DNA from: Geosiphon pyriformis
Lineage: Eukaryota > Glomeromycota > Glomeromycetes > Archaeosporales > Geosiphonaceae
Reading direction: 5' to 3'
DNA: 64,000 nt
Assembly (NCBI GenBank): GCA_016748015.1
Contig: JAAOMT010000129.1
Span: 669,280-733,279 of the forward strand
Shown here: in pieces, positions 34,501 to 46,500 of the stretch
How the letters are laid out: each line of letters begins with the position of its first letter
Numbering within the stretch: the first letter of the stretch is position 1
Notes under the pieces: model-generated
What the model saw: only the letters and a program-made list of their open reading frames with translations
Told to the model about the DNA's origin: nothing
The model's database searches: none
Program-made: the position numbers and the translations under genes

Positions 34501-37185
34501 GTATCCTCAAGTGGTTTTCCCAATTTCTTTCTCAGCATGATGGCCAGATTTAGTCTGGTAGTCGTGCTCTTTTGGTAAGCTATCTGATAATATATATAAA
34601 GTCCTACCCTTATTTCTGGGTCTTTTACCAGGCTATTCTTGATGTCAATAACTCAGTGCTTAATCTTTTAATCAATTAGTATACAACAACAAAAATCAAA
34701 GAAAGAAAGGAAATAAAATAAAGAAAATAAAAATAAAAAAAATAAAGGAAATAAGTCAAGACAATTTGGTTCGTTAGTATTTCGTCAATAGCCATGATTA
34801 AAAGCTATTGTTCCAGTGTGATTAAGTAGCAATTACTATCAACATGAAGTGTTGATAGTGAATAGTGGATTGAGATATGGAATAATTATTTATTTGATGA
34901 TTGGTTTCTTGGCTAAATATTCTGTGGTATTAATTCTGTCTTTTCTGTTTCTAACACTACTGCTATATATACATAATTGGGATTCCTCAATTCCTCGATT
35001 CTTCATGACAAAAATCCTAGAATTTCTGGAATCCTGCGATTCCTTTGAGAGGAATCCTGGAATTCTGGAATCCTGCAATTTCTTGTTGGGAATCCTGAAA
35101 TTCCTGGAATCCTGCAATTCCTGAAAAGAATCCTGGAATTCCACATTTACTATGCTTACTTCTAATTGGCTAATAATTATGCTAATATATTTCCTATATT
35201 TCTATGAGTAACAATGCCTTGTACATATCCTGCAACACCAACCAAAGTTCTCTATTTTTTTTGAGAACATTCTCCACTACTAATCCAACAGCAAACACAG
35301 GAGATTGAGTGGAAGTACTCTTCAGCACTGAGAAATTGTCATCACGGAGAATGTTAAACTTGCTGCACACAAACAAAATCCTGTTCGAAAAAATCTTGGA
35401 GAGAATCTTTTTGGCCATTTTGATCAAGGCAATAGGGTGAGTATTTGTTAGAAACCCATCCCAATCATAAGGTTTCGAAATCATTGAGACCCAAGCTCTC
35501 TTCTACAAAGCAGGCACAGAACCAACAGACAAACACATATTTAACAACACCAAGAGGCACTCCATCATCTTCTCACCACCATGTTTCTAAAGTTCGTTAG
35601 TAATGCCAAACAACCCAGCAGCTTTACCATCAGGCAGACCACCAATGACCAGAAGCAACTCACTTAAACTAACAGCATTTATAACACCAGAAAAAGCGTC
35701 ATCCCTGACATGGACCAAAGAGGCATATTGACAGACCCAAAGATCAGGCAGCACTGAAGACAACATCCACTTCCTCATCCAACCCTCCATAATCCTGTCA
35801 ATTTTCAACTTTACCTCTTCAGGCTCCAAAACAAGCTCATCATTAACCACTAAATGATCCAACATTATTTTCCAAAATGGCTGACCTAAAACACTCCTGA
35901 TTATGCTGCCCTTGTTAGAGCAAAACTTTTCTATGTGTTTCTCAATAGCCTCCCTAATAGCAGTCTCCTGCACCAATTTTGATTCATACATCTTGAATTT
36001 TCTGTACTCTCTTCTGACAACTGATAAGAACTTAAGAATGTCGGCCTTTTTTCAACCAGAATCAACCATGTTCACCAACACAAGAGCCTTATCAGCATCC
36101 AACATAGACCATTTTCTCACCAGATGATCAAAATCAGAGGTATCAGCTGAGCCAAATTTTTTGATAATTTTGACAATTAACAACTTCAAACCCAGAAATT
36201 TAGAAGATTGTTTATTTTTTGAACAATAAAACTCACTAAACCAGTGCTGAAAAAATGTTACATCTGCAGAATCCACCAAAACCTTTTTCAACAGAGACCA
36301 CATAATGTCCAAATCATAATCAGCAGCAGTGGCACAAAAACTATCCATAACATCTAAAACCACAGCAAAGAAACAGTCTCTGAAACGAGACCATTTAGCT
36401 TCATCTGCATCCTTAATATTAAACTTCCAATGATCCTTGTTAGCATACTTGTACAAACTATTCAAATAAACATCCAAAAGCCCACTCAATCCAACTGAAA
36501 CCATGACAGCACTGTGATCAGTGTTGAAGAAGCCCAAGACAGAGCTCACCCCATGGCCAGTAACAGCAGAAGCTAAATTCTTACTAACAAAAATAAAATC
36601 AATAGTTTTCTCAACTCTCCTAGAATTACCCCATGTAGGAGCCCCAACTAAAGGATAACCAGCAAATGAATTGACCAAACCCAAACTTGAGCAAAACTTG
36701 AAGCTTGCATTCCTCCCAGATCTATTTTCGTTGAAGTCTCCACCCAAAATAACAAAAGTGCTAGAGTTAGCAGCCTTAGCAATGAGAGAGTTAACCTCAA
36801 AAGCCTGACCAAAACGGACACCAAGAGAGACACCAGCATACAAACCAACAACAGAAACCGAAAGCTTGTTTTTGAACAAAAGCCGCATCACAACAATCCA
36901 GCCAGGCACCTTCTTAACCTTAGAAACATGATGAGCCAAAGAATTGTTCATGATAACGGCAACACCAGTGCCAAGAAAACCAACTTCCAAACCAAAAATG
37001 AAGATACAAACACTATCATATTCACTCTTAATCCATGGACCAATAGAAGACCTCAACTTAGTCTCAGTAATAAAAAACATTATATTCCCAGAACTCACAT
37101 GCCAGCAAACAACATCTGCTTGTTTCACAGGAACATTGATACTCCAAATGTTATATGTAACAAATTTCCAGACCAACTCAATCAT
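31598..37185 (-). pseudogene. LINE C ORF2, split by a solo LTR
   Basis: ATG 37185-37183 (MIELVWKFVTYNIWS). The endonuclease is open to 36052: TETKLRSS, ILGGDFNENRSG, IDFIFVSKN, FFNTDHSAVMVSV. RT begins near 35990 (GGLPDGKAAGLFGI, VSMISKPYDWDGFL) and is cut between the codons for K-A and Y-D-S by the LTR. It resumes at 34320 with FFAAGAFVDDTIWVG (about 33960-34010). RNase H in 32246-32920: YMDGSLMG, IAELQAVALTL, LFFDSQAAIN, VRGHAGVPGN. One frameshift near 33270. The C-terminal zinc motif (CLLYRK..NYVFSC, about 32090-32150) has lost a Cys. Stop 31598-31600. Confidence 0.85.
34321..35213 (-). repeat. Solo LTR of the Ty3/gypsy family (893 bp)
   Basis: Reverse-complement relative of the LTR at 7869-8702, with ends TGTTAC (35213) and GTAACA (34321) on the minus strand. 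No internal element sequence is present, so this is a solo LTR, normally formed by recombination between two LTRs. Flanking bases on the element strand are GCAT before and GTGT after it, an imperfect 4-bp duplication of the LINE codon sequence AAG GCA TAT GAT. LTR plus 4 bp is 897 bp, a multiple of three, so the LINE frame is the same on both sides. The ATTCC repeat block is longer here (34980-35140). Confidence 0.9.
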
Positions 37186-39147
37186 TGAGAGGAAGAAGGT
37201 ACAACTGAACCCGAACCAGAACACAAGAGATCCAATTTCGTTAACACAGAACCAACTGATGCTTCCAAAGCTGACAACTTAGATTCCAAACCACTGACCT
37301 TGGAGGTCAGAATCTTTGAACTACTTGGGCCAAGCTCAGCAACAGTGCCATTAGAAACCAGATGAGAAGAGTCGAAAGAGAACAACAGAGTGTTTACAGC
37401 CATATCCAAACCAGAAATTGGAACATCAAATGCAGAAACCTCTAACAGAAAGACATGGGAAGAGGCTGCCAATGACACCAACTCAACATCACTCAATCTC
37501 TTCAGAATGTCAGAGACTTGATTAGCCAAAAGCTCCAAGGAGCATTCCAATACTGCCAAATGATCATTCAGACCAGAAACATCACAAGAAAAAGAATCTA
37601 CTGAGAGGACCTTTGCACCAGAGGATATATTAGCACCATGAAGACCTAAAGACACCACATGAGAGAAAGAGCCACCAGCAATTTGGGTCCATGTCTTGCC
37701 ATCAAAAGAAACCAGATGAGCAACAAGAACCAATTTCTTCTTATAAATTCCAGCCAGACAAACATGATCTTAATCAGTCACCACTTGCCTTCCATGACTG
37801 CCAGAATTCCCACCTACTGAACAATTACTACCAACATAACCAAAATGCTTGTAAATTGCACAACAAGCCAAAAAAAGACCAGTTCAATGCAAATTCACAC
37901 CCTTAAAAACCAGGACTGAACCAGTCACAGCCAACTTGGCTGCTTTATTTTCAAAACAAACAACTATACACTTATCACAAACATATAAATTTGGATTGTA
38001 ACCAATAAAGCATGTTTTTCTATTATAAAACATCAGCAAATCAGAAAGGTCATGAGCTGTAGTTCCCACAGACAGTGTATAAAGTAAGGCTCGATGCTAA
38101 TCCCTTGATACCCATGTTTGTTTATCCTCAATAGTCAATGCCACATGAACTGAATCCTTACCCATAAGAACAGACCACATAGAAACAACTAAACTAGCTA
38201 TTTCCGATGAATCAAACTCCACTAAAGCTTTTTGCCCCAAGCCAATAAGCTGTATTTTGATTGAAATGATCTTACCAAATTTGGAAAAAACTGATTCCAC
38301 AGCCAATTTTGGAAGATCAACTGGAATCTTCTTGACAATTATCTTCTGATTCAAATGAATATTTGCTTTTCTCAGATTATTATTAACTAAAATTTTCCCA
38401 TTGACAGCCAATTTTTTAGCCTTATTCAGACTAATTTTAGAAGTAAAAGAGGATCTGATGATCTCAGGAAACTTTGAGGAAGTAGAGGCTCCCCCAAAAC
38501 CATTCACTCGATAAAAAATTTTTTAATTGAAATCAACTTATTATTATTAGTCTTTCCAGGCACATTTGACAACTTTACATTCAAGGTGAACAATTTAACT
38601 GGTTCAAAGGCGTGACGTTTCAAAACACATAAAATCACAGATGGCAGCCAATTAGATCCAACAAATTTAGCTCCAGGAAGCACCAATTCAGTATTGTCGT
38701 CACTCATGCTTGCGAAAGAAATTGCCTTTGGCAGCCATTCCAAAATGAAGGTTTTTGTTCGTATTTTCCTAGGAGTCATATGTCTTTTATTTCATCAGTC
38801 TCAGAAGCATTGGGATCCATGTAACTCGTCTTCTTAGCAATCGTGCTTTCCAAATTTTTGGCATCTGACACTTTACTAACACCTACTTCTTCACTATTCA
38901 CCTTGCTTTCCCAAGATTTCTGCAGCCCAACACCATCACTATGTAATATACTCACCAAGAGCAGACTGTTCAACAAGTCCACAATGCCATCAGAGACACC
39001 AGACAACTTCGTTTTTTTGTATGAAAGACCACACAAGTATACACTCTCAACACACGCTTTAATTTTTTTGCTGCCAGACCAGGACCCCAACCCAGCCGAA
39101 TTCGAACTCAAAGTGCCAGCAGAAGAGCTCACTGAATCTATAAGCAC
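37182..39147 (-). pseudogene. LINE C ORF1, broken
   Basis: N-terminal Ser/Lys-rich part (38776-39147), then MTPRKIRTKTFILEW and the RRM-like core MNGFGGASTSSKFPEIIRSS at about 38450-38507, IIVKKIPVDLPKLAVESVF, SIKIQLIGLGQKALVEF. Second RRM-like block GTTAHDLSDLLMFYNRKTC (about 38000-38070). The zinc knuckle region is heavily altered near 37800-37880. The C-terminal half is open for 183 codons (37182-37733) with the coiled-coil segment SSSKILTSKVSGLESKL. Stops and at least one frameshift (38776-38779). It ends in a TGA overlapping the ORF2 ATG. Confidence 0.8.
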
Positions 39148-39240
39148 AAATAGAAGTACATTTAAAAAAATAACAAAAGGAACAAAGAGAAAAAAAGATA
39201 AGGAAGGCTATCTTTTCGACAACTCCAAGCTTTTATTGTG

Positions 39241-40990
39241 ATTAGGAGATCTTGGTTATTTATTTAATTATTTATTATTAAATTTGCAAATTTCTGATTA
39301 AATTTCAAAAAGTTTATTGTAATTTCTTATTAAATTAAATTTTAATTCAATTAAAAATTTTTTAATTAATATAGTAAAATTTTTTTGAATTATGAAATTT
39401 TTTTATAAACAATTTATTTAATATATTTTAAAATATTATTTATTTTTTAATATTTAATATTCTAAATATTTTCTGTATTATAATATAATTTATTCTTTAA
39501 AAAACTAGTTTTTTGGTGCTGTAAATATTTTTAAATAATTTTAATATTATTGTAGTTTTTAAAATTTATTGTTTATTGCTGTTTTTATTAAATTAATAAG
39601 CTAATTATTTTGATTTTAATATTGTTTTATTTTTAAAAAACTAAGTTTATATAATTTAATTATAGTTAAAAATGTAGATTTAAGTATTAAAGTTCAAATT
39701 TGGTTTGGTTTTATCTATTTTAGTTAAATTACAAACTATTGTATTAATACTAAAGTATACTTTTCTTTTTTGTACAGTTATAATAATATTAAATAATATA
39801 AGCAGTTCTGAATTATATTCTTTAAAACTGGTTTTGGTTTTATTAAACTTTATAATTACTGTTAGATAAAATAATATTATATTATAAATATTAAAAAAAA
39901 ATCATGTATGTCTTGGTTTAAAGTTAAAAATTATTTTAATGTTTCTAATAATAACAAGATTAATAAATTAGTTAATATTATATTTTTTTTCAAATATAAA
40001 GCTTTTAATTAACATTTAGAAAAATTTTTTAAAAACAAATAATATATGTGTATTTAAAAATATAAGATATTTTATTTATATGATTTTTTAAATAATTTAT
40101 TATATTTGTTAAAAAATTAGTTTTGATATTAAAATCTTAAACTGTAATCTGATTAAAAATATTAATTAGATTAAATTGTCTTTAGTATAATATTTTAACT
40201 TTTATATAACAATTAATTTCTAAATTAAATTATTGTAAATGCTTATTTTTATTTTATAAAAGTCTCATATTGTTAATTATTTATAATTTTTTGCAAATAT
40301 TTATATAATAAACAATATTATAATATATTGTATTTTTTTTATAATAATTTAAAACTTTTTAATTATTTTTTTTTGTGTAATAGACTTTATTGTTTATAAA
40401 AATTTATTAAATTTACAGACTGTTATATAAAAAATTTTTTTTGGTTTGTATAAATTTTTATTATATGTGTCTTAATTAAAATTTTCATGTTTTTTAAATA
40501 TTATTATATATATAACTTTGTGTAAGAATTTTGTTTTTAAAGATTAATACATAAAATTTCTTTTTGTTTTCAAAATTTTAAGATTATTATTACCAAAATT
40601 ATGAGTTTTGTGTATAATTTGTATTTAATACATAGAAATAAAATCTGGTTTGTTTATTTCAAATATTAATCTATTATAAAAAAATTGGATTTAATTTTAT
40701 TAGACAGCTTAGTGCTTTTTTTTATTAATAATTTTTTTATTTGTGTTATTTAATGACATAATTAAGTTACTTAAAATAGTCAAGACTTTTAATATTAATT
40801 TTAGTATACATATTTTGTGTTTATTTTTTTTAAGTATTAAAAATAGAATTTCTGTTTATATAGAGATTTAATATTATTTTAATTGGTTTAAATAATTAAT
40901 TATATATAATTTATATTTAGTTTAGATTACTTAGTTTAATATATTTTATTAGATAGTATTTAAATTTTATTTATTAAATATAAAAAAAAA
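39241..40990 (+). pseudogene. LINE remnant J, part 2: RNase H to 3' end, A+T-saturated
   Basis: Continuation of the remnant at 29601-31320. RNase H helix: FGLVLSILVKLQTIVLILKY at about 39695-39755 against SGLVSSTLAELQAIALALEC; the changes are Glu to Lys, Ala to Thr/Val and Cys to Tyr, all single transitions. SWFKVKNYFNVSNNNKIN at about 39907-39960 against NWFKIRGHSGVSGNKCAN. C-terminus: KIWFVYFKY near 40640, and IIKLLKIVKTFNINFS followed by RISVYIEI and stop TAA 40869-40871, matching the ORF2 end SVHIGV. The 3' UTR and A-rich tail end near 40990. Confidence 0.75.
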
Positions 40991-43400
40991 CAATTAATAT
41001 ATTATTATTTAAAAAAAATAGTTTTAAATATTTATTAATTTTTAAAAAAAATAATTTGATTTTTAAATTATTTATTAGTAGTTTTTTAAAAAAAATAAGA
41101 AATAAATTTTTATATTTTGGCTGTATTTTATTTGTTTATATTTTTTTTATTTTATTTTATTAGTTATTTTAAGAAATTAGTTTTAGTATTTTTTTTAAAA
41201 ATTCTAAAATTTTTGTAATATAAAAAATAATTAAATAGTAAAATAAATATTTAAACTTAAATAAGTAAAACAAAATAATATAATTATAAATAATAATTTG
41301 TCATTAATTTTTTGTTTAAGTATTTATAAGTTTTTAATAATTATTTTTAAATTATTTAATTATTATTTTTGGTTTTTTTTTGTTGCTAATTTTTGGTTTA
41401 AATTTTAAATTAAGTAGAAATTAAGAATTAACAATATTTTTTTACAAAATTAAATAATATTATAATTAAGTTAAAAATAAATATTAAATGTTTTATAATT
41501 GCAATTTTTTGTTTTTTTATAAATATAATATATAAAATTTTTATAGAAATTATATTTTATTTCAGAATATTGTAGTTTTTAAAAAAATAATTATTAATAT
41601 AATTTTTAAAATATTGGTAAAATATTTTTTTTAAAAATTATAATTTTATTTTAAATATTAAAATTTTGTTTACAATAAATATAAATTAATTAATAATATA
41701 TAATATTATTATATTAAAAATAAATATTACTTTAAATAAATTTTTGTTATATTAATTCTAAAAAAAGCATTTAATATTATCAGAAAATTTTGATATTTTT
41801 ATTTGTTATTAATAATATTAAATTTGTTGTTAATAAAAATCACTAAGTTAATTTATTATTAAAGTATAAAAAATACTTTAAATTATTTATGCTATTAAAT
41901 TTATAATAAGATAATTAATTTTAGATTAATTATTTTATGTAGTTATTTTGTAATAAAAATTAATTTTTTTACAAAATTTTTTAATTGTAAGCTTTTTAAT
42001 ATATAGTCATTTTGTAGTAAAAATCAATTCGTTTATAGAAAATTTTTGACTATAAACTACTTAAAAATAAAATAAAATAAAATATTTTAAGAAAAACATT
42101 TTTTGTTAAAATTAATTAAAATTAATAATTAAATAACTTTAAAATATTAGTCAAAATTTGTGAATTTTAAAACGGTTTTAATAATAAAAAAAAGTTGGTT
42201 TTTAAAATTAAAATTATTTGTTAATTTTATTTATAACTAATTTAATATATTAAATTTAAAGTAAGATAAAATACATTTTTTTTTAAAAAAAACTTTTTTT
42301 TATATAGCTTTTTGTAATATTATTTTGAGTTTTAACACTTTTTTTTATTAATATTTTAATTATTTTAGCAAATTATTGAGTATTTTAGTAAATTATTATG
42401 TTTTAGTAAATTTTTAAATATTATATAATTTAAAATATTAATAATTTAATTATTGTATTTTAATTATATATTAATAAACTAAATTATTAATTAAATAATA
42501 AGTAATAAATTAAAAATAATATTATATGTTAATTAATAATAAAAATTATGTTATTTAATAATTCAATTTTTATTTAATAATATTATAATACTTTTAAAAC
42601 CAAATTAAATTTTCTTTGACTGTTTTTAAAATTAATAAGTTGATTTTTTAAATTTGCAATTATCTTTGTTTTATTTTTATTTTTTTATTTTTGTTTAATA
42701 ATTAAAATATATATATATTACTTTTGGTTTTTATAAGAATTTAAAAGCTGTAATTAAAAAAACAAATACTTTAAAAAAGTGTTTTATTTAATAAAAAATC
42801 TTTAATTATTAATATTATTTTAAATATTAAGATTTAGATTTTTTGGTTATTGATTATAAAATATTTTTATTTTTATTTAAATTTATAAATAACTTCAAAG
42901 TTTTAAATCTTATTTTATTAATATTAAATTTTACATTAATATTTTATTTTATTGGCTTTTTATGTTATTATATCTTTAAATATTTTTGTTATTACTGTTA
43001 TTGTAAAAGTTTTGTTAATTTTTTTAAAGTTTAAGTTAATTATATTAATTTTGTTAATTAAATCTATTATTTAATGCTTTGATTTTTTATATAAAATATC
43101 TGTTTAGAATAAACTTTTATATATAAATTTAATTTAATTTAATTTTAATTAACTTAAATAATTAATTATATGTAAAAAATACATAAATTATAGCTATTTG
43201 TAAAATTATTGAATTTTATATCATGATTAATAATTAGATTATACTTTGTTATTTATTTAATAATAAAATTAATAAAACCAAAAATATAATATAATTATGC
43301 AAATATTATAATTGAAAATAAACTTTTTAAAAAATAATTGCAAAAATAATTACAACTTTTAATTATAATAATAAATATAGGTAAATCATAAATAAAAAAT
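40991..43400. other. A+T-saturated DNA, probable further LINE remnants
   Basis: No intact gene. Weak plus-strand LINE-like phrases: around 41095-41190 a thumb-like NKFLYFGCILF followed by ISYFKKLVLVFF, and at about 42835-42900 FLVIDYKIFLFLF, which could be the endonuclease block YFDTDHKAVSVSV. Both are short and lie in simple-composition DNA, so they are suggestive only. Base composition changes abruptly to normal at about 43430, at the edge of the XPO1 promoter. Confidence 0.4.
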
Positions 43401-43444
43401 AATATATTTGATAAATCAACATTAGTTTACAAACTTGGTTTGGA

Positions 43445-43590
43445 TTGTAGCCAATCAGGCAATCAGTGTTGATCATTACCAATCAACCTCATTCACAGTC
43501 ACAAAATAACAGTCACGAAAGTGAATTGTACGCAATATATGTTTTTCTGTAACAATTCCCTTCTTGATTACACCCGACAGAAAATTAATT
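43445..43590 (+). promoter_or_regulatory. XPO1 promoter region with two CCAAT boxes
   Basis: CCAATCA occurs at 43451-43457 and again at 43479-43485, 140 and 112 bases upstream of the XPO1 start codon. Paired CCAAT boxes are typical binding sites for the HAP/NF-Y complex in fungal housekeeping promoters. No clear TATA box is seen. The boundary with A+T-saturated repeat DNA lies just upstream, so the promoter appears compact. Confidence 0.5.
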
Positions 43591-46500
43591 ATGGAGGTAT
43601 GTTCAATTGCGTTCTTACTTTTACCTTAGTTTTTAAGCAGTATGTGCTGCTCAAACTAAGAAACGTTGATCGACACGCGTTTTCTGGTAACATGTGCTTT
43701 CATTCAAGAGCATTCTAGACTTTTCGCAAGAACTTGACGTTCCAAAACTCGATGCCGTAGTCAAGGCTTTCTATTCTGGAGCTGGCGCGGAGGTTTATAA
43801 GACTCCTACGTTTTTAAAGAAAATTATTTCACACTTCTGTTTGCCATTTCCTATTGTCCTTACAATCAAATAATTTTTTAAATTTCAGCAACAAATTGCT
43901 CAACAGGTTCTTACACGTTTTCAAGAACATCCGGAAGCATGGTTGAGGGTTGATGCGATTCTTGAGAAATCACAGTTTTCTTATACCAAGGTTTTTGAGC
44001 ATTTCACCAATTTAAAAATACTTGATCCAAAAATATTACTGATTTTTACCTTGCATATAGTATATTGCTCTTCAAATTCTCGAAAAACTCATACAAACGC
44101 GTTGGAAAATTCTTCCTGCCGATCAACAAATGGGCATGTGATTGATAGAATTGATCTTTCCTTGATTACCCCTAATTGACTTGCTGGCTCACTAAAGTTC
44201 TCGGTGATCTATAGGGATTCGTAATTATATAGTTAATATAATTCTAAAAACCTCGGAAAGTGAGCAATCACTTCGGAAGGAAAAAACATACCTAAATAAA
44301 CTAAACTTGATACTGGTGCAGGTGAGTTTAATTTTTTGGATTCATCACAATAATTATTCATTGTATTTATCAGGACCTTTAATTTATATAGATACTTAAA
44401 CAAGAATGGCCCCATAATTGGCCCCAATTCATCCCAGAAATTGTTGCAACCGGAAGGCAAAATTTAGTCATTTGCGAGAACAACATGGCTATTTTGAAAC
44501 TGCTCAGGTATAAAATTTTTCAGAATTTTTTGAAATCATTTTTAAATCCTTATATCATTCATCTTTTGGTTATCCACAGCGAAGAAATATTTGATTACTC
44601 AGCGGAGCAGATGACGCAACTAAAAACAAAAAATTTGAAAACGCAGATGTGTCAAGAATTTGGAAAAATATTCGAACTGTGTAATGAAGTATTAGAAAAA
44701 GCTCAACAGCCCAGCCTTATCAAAGCAACTCTTGAAACCCTATTAAGATTTCTAAATTGGATTCCTCTTGGGTACATCTTCGAGACTACTATTATTGACT
44801 CATTGCGTAGTAGGGTAACGTCACGTCTTTTAGTTCTCACGTAATGGTTACGCATCGAACCACCACAGCCTTAACCAGTTTTGCAGTTCTTGGAAATTCC
44901 AGAATACAGAAATGTGACACTAAAGTGCTTGACGGAAATCGGCGCACTACAAGTAGACCCACAATACAACGAAAAATTTGTCATCCTATTTGATCTGGTG
45001 GTATCAGCTGTTTCTGCCATGATCCCACCAAATACAGGTTTGTTCTATAGTTTGTTGAATAAATATATATTTCTCTTGAGTCTTATTTATATTCACCTTA
45101 CTTCCCACAGATATTGCCACTATTTACCAGAACAGTTCGAATGAAGAGCAAGAATTTATTCAGAATCTGGCCCTTTTTTTCACTGGGTTTCTCAGCTCTC
45201 ATCTAAAAGTATATTTGAGCTTAATACCGATTCTCTCTATTTTTGAATTGTCCCATAGTTTATAGTTTACTCGATATATTCAGATACTGGAAACTCCACA
45301 AAGTCATCAAAATCTACAAAGAGCGCACTACTATCTTCTCTATATCACTCAAGTCGAAGAACGAGAGGTATTCAAAGTGTGCTTAGAATACTGGACCAAG
45401 CTGGTAAGTTTATGTTTTTACGGTTTTCCGGAATTTCGGGGTTTCAAATTATTTACCCTTATAAAATCAAGGTTGCTGAACTATATGAAGAAATCCAACA
45501 ACTGCCTAATTATGATATACCATTAGTCGCACTATCTCCGGGTATTAACCCCTCGGGTCAGCTTGGTAATCTCCCATTAAGAAAACATATCTACGTTGAT
45601 ATACTCTCTGCTCTACGGACCGTGATGATCGACCGTATGGTTAAACCAGAAGAGGCATGATAATTTATAATCATTTGGCAACAATCTGAATTTTCTTCAT
45701 GGTCACACTCATTTCTTATTCAATTGATTATAGGTTCTTATCGTTGAAAACGACGAAGGAGAAATCGTGCGCGAATTCATGAAAGACAGTGATACAATCA
45801 CTTTGTATAAGAGCATGCGCGAATGTCTTGTATACCTTACTCATTTGGACGTCCAAAATACTGAGCTAATTATGTCGGAGAAATTGAATAAACAGGTTTA
45901 AAAATTTCCATGTGCGTTCACTTAAGATGCGAAATTCATTACCGAATATCATACAAACCGTATTTATTCAACAGGTTGATGGTTCTGAATGGTCATGGGC
46001 CAATCTCAACAAACTCTGTTGGGCAATTGGCTCGATATCAGGCGCAATGAGTATGAAAATTAAATTCTTCCCTAGTTTGTTAAGACTTCCAACGTTATTA
46101 ATATATTTCCTACAATCAGATGAAGATACCGAAAAAAGATTTTTGGTGACGGTTATCAAAGAACTTCTTAGTCTTTGCGAAGCAAAACGTGGAAAAGATA
46201 ACAAGGCTATTGTGGCGTCTAATATTATGTATATTGTTGGACAATATCCTCGTTTTCTCAAAGCCCATTGGAAATTTTTAAAAACCGTCGTCAATAAGCT
46301 TTTTGAATTTATGCACGAAACACATGAGGGCATGGATTTCTTATTAGAATTTTATTTTATTTTCTCAATTATAAAAACTGACTCAATATTTAAATATAGG
46401 TGTACAGGATATGGCTTGCGATACTTTTATAAAAATAGCTCAAAAGTGCCGGCGTCAATTTGTCACTCAACAAGCAGGAGAACTCTATCCATTTATTGAT

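Larger units (their letters stand above)
31443..39240 (-). mobile_element. LINE C, divergent subfamily, with nested solo LTR
   Basis: About 6.9 kb of LINE once the 893-bp LTR at 34321-35213 is removed. Same plan (ORF1, ATGA junction, ORF2, short 3' UTR, A-rich tail at 31443-31480) but protein sequences clearly differ from A, B, D and E, and the 3' UTR motif reads AACAAATAAAGCCCAATC in place of the GAGTGAGGTCC type. The remnants at 51600 and 59060 carry the same subfamily signature. Nested within LINE remnant J, which flanks it on both sides. Confidence 0.88.

Noticed and set aside
42843-43034. 63-codon Phe/Leu/Ile-rich frame resembling a membrane protein
   Set aside because: Composition effect of A+T saturation. 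A weak LINE endonuclease-like phrase at its start is a better, still uncertain, explanation.
45968-46333. 121-codon minus-strand frame across XPO1 exons 13-14
   Set aside because: Spans a well-supported XPO1 exon-intron structure on the other strand and has no recognised similarity.
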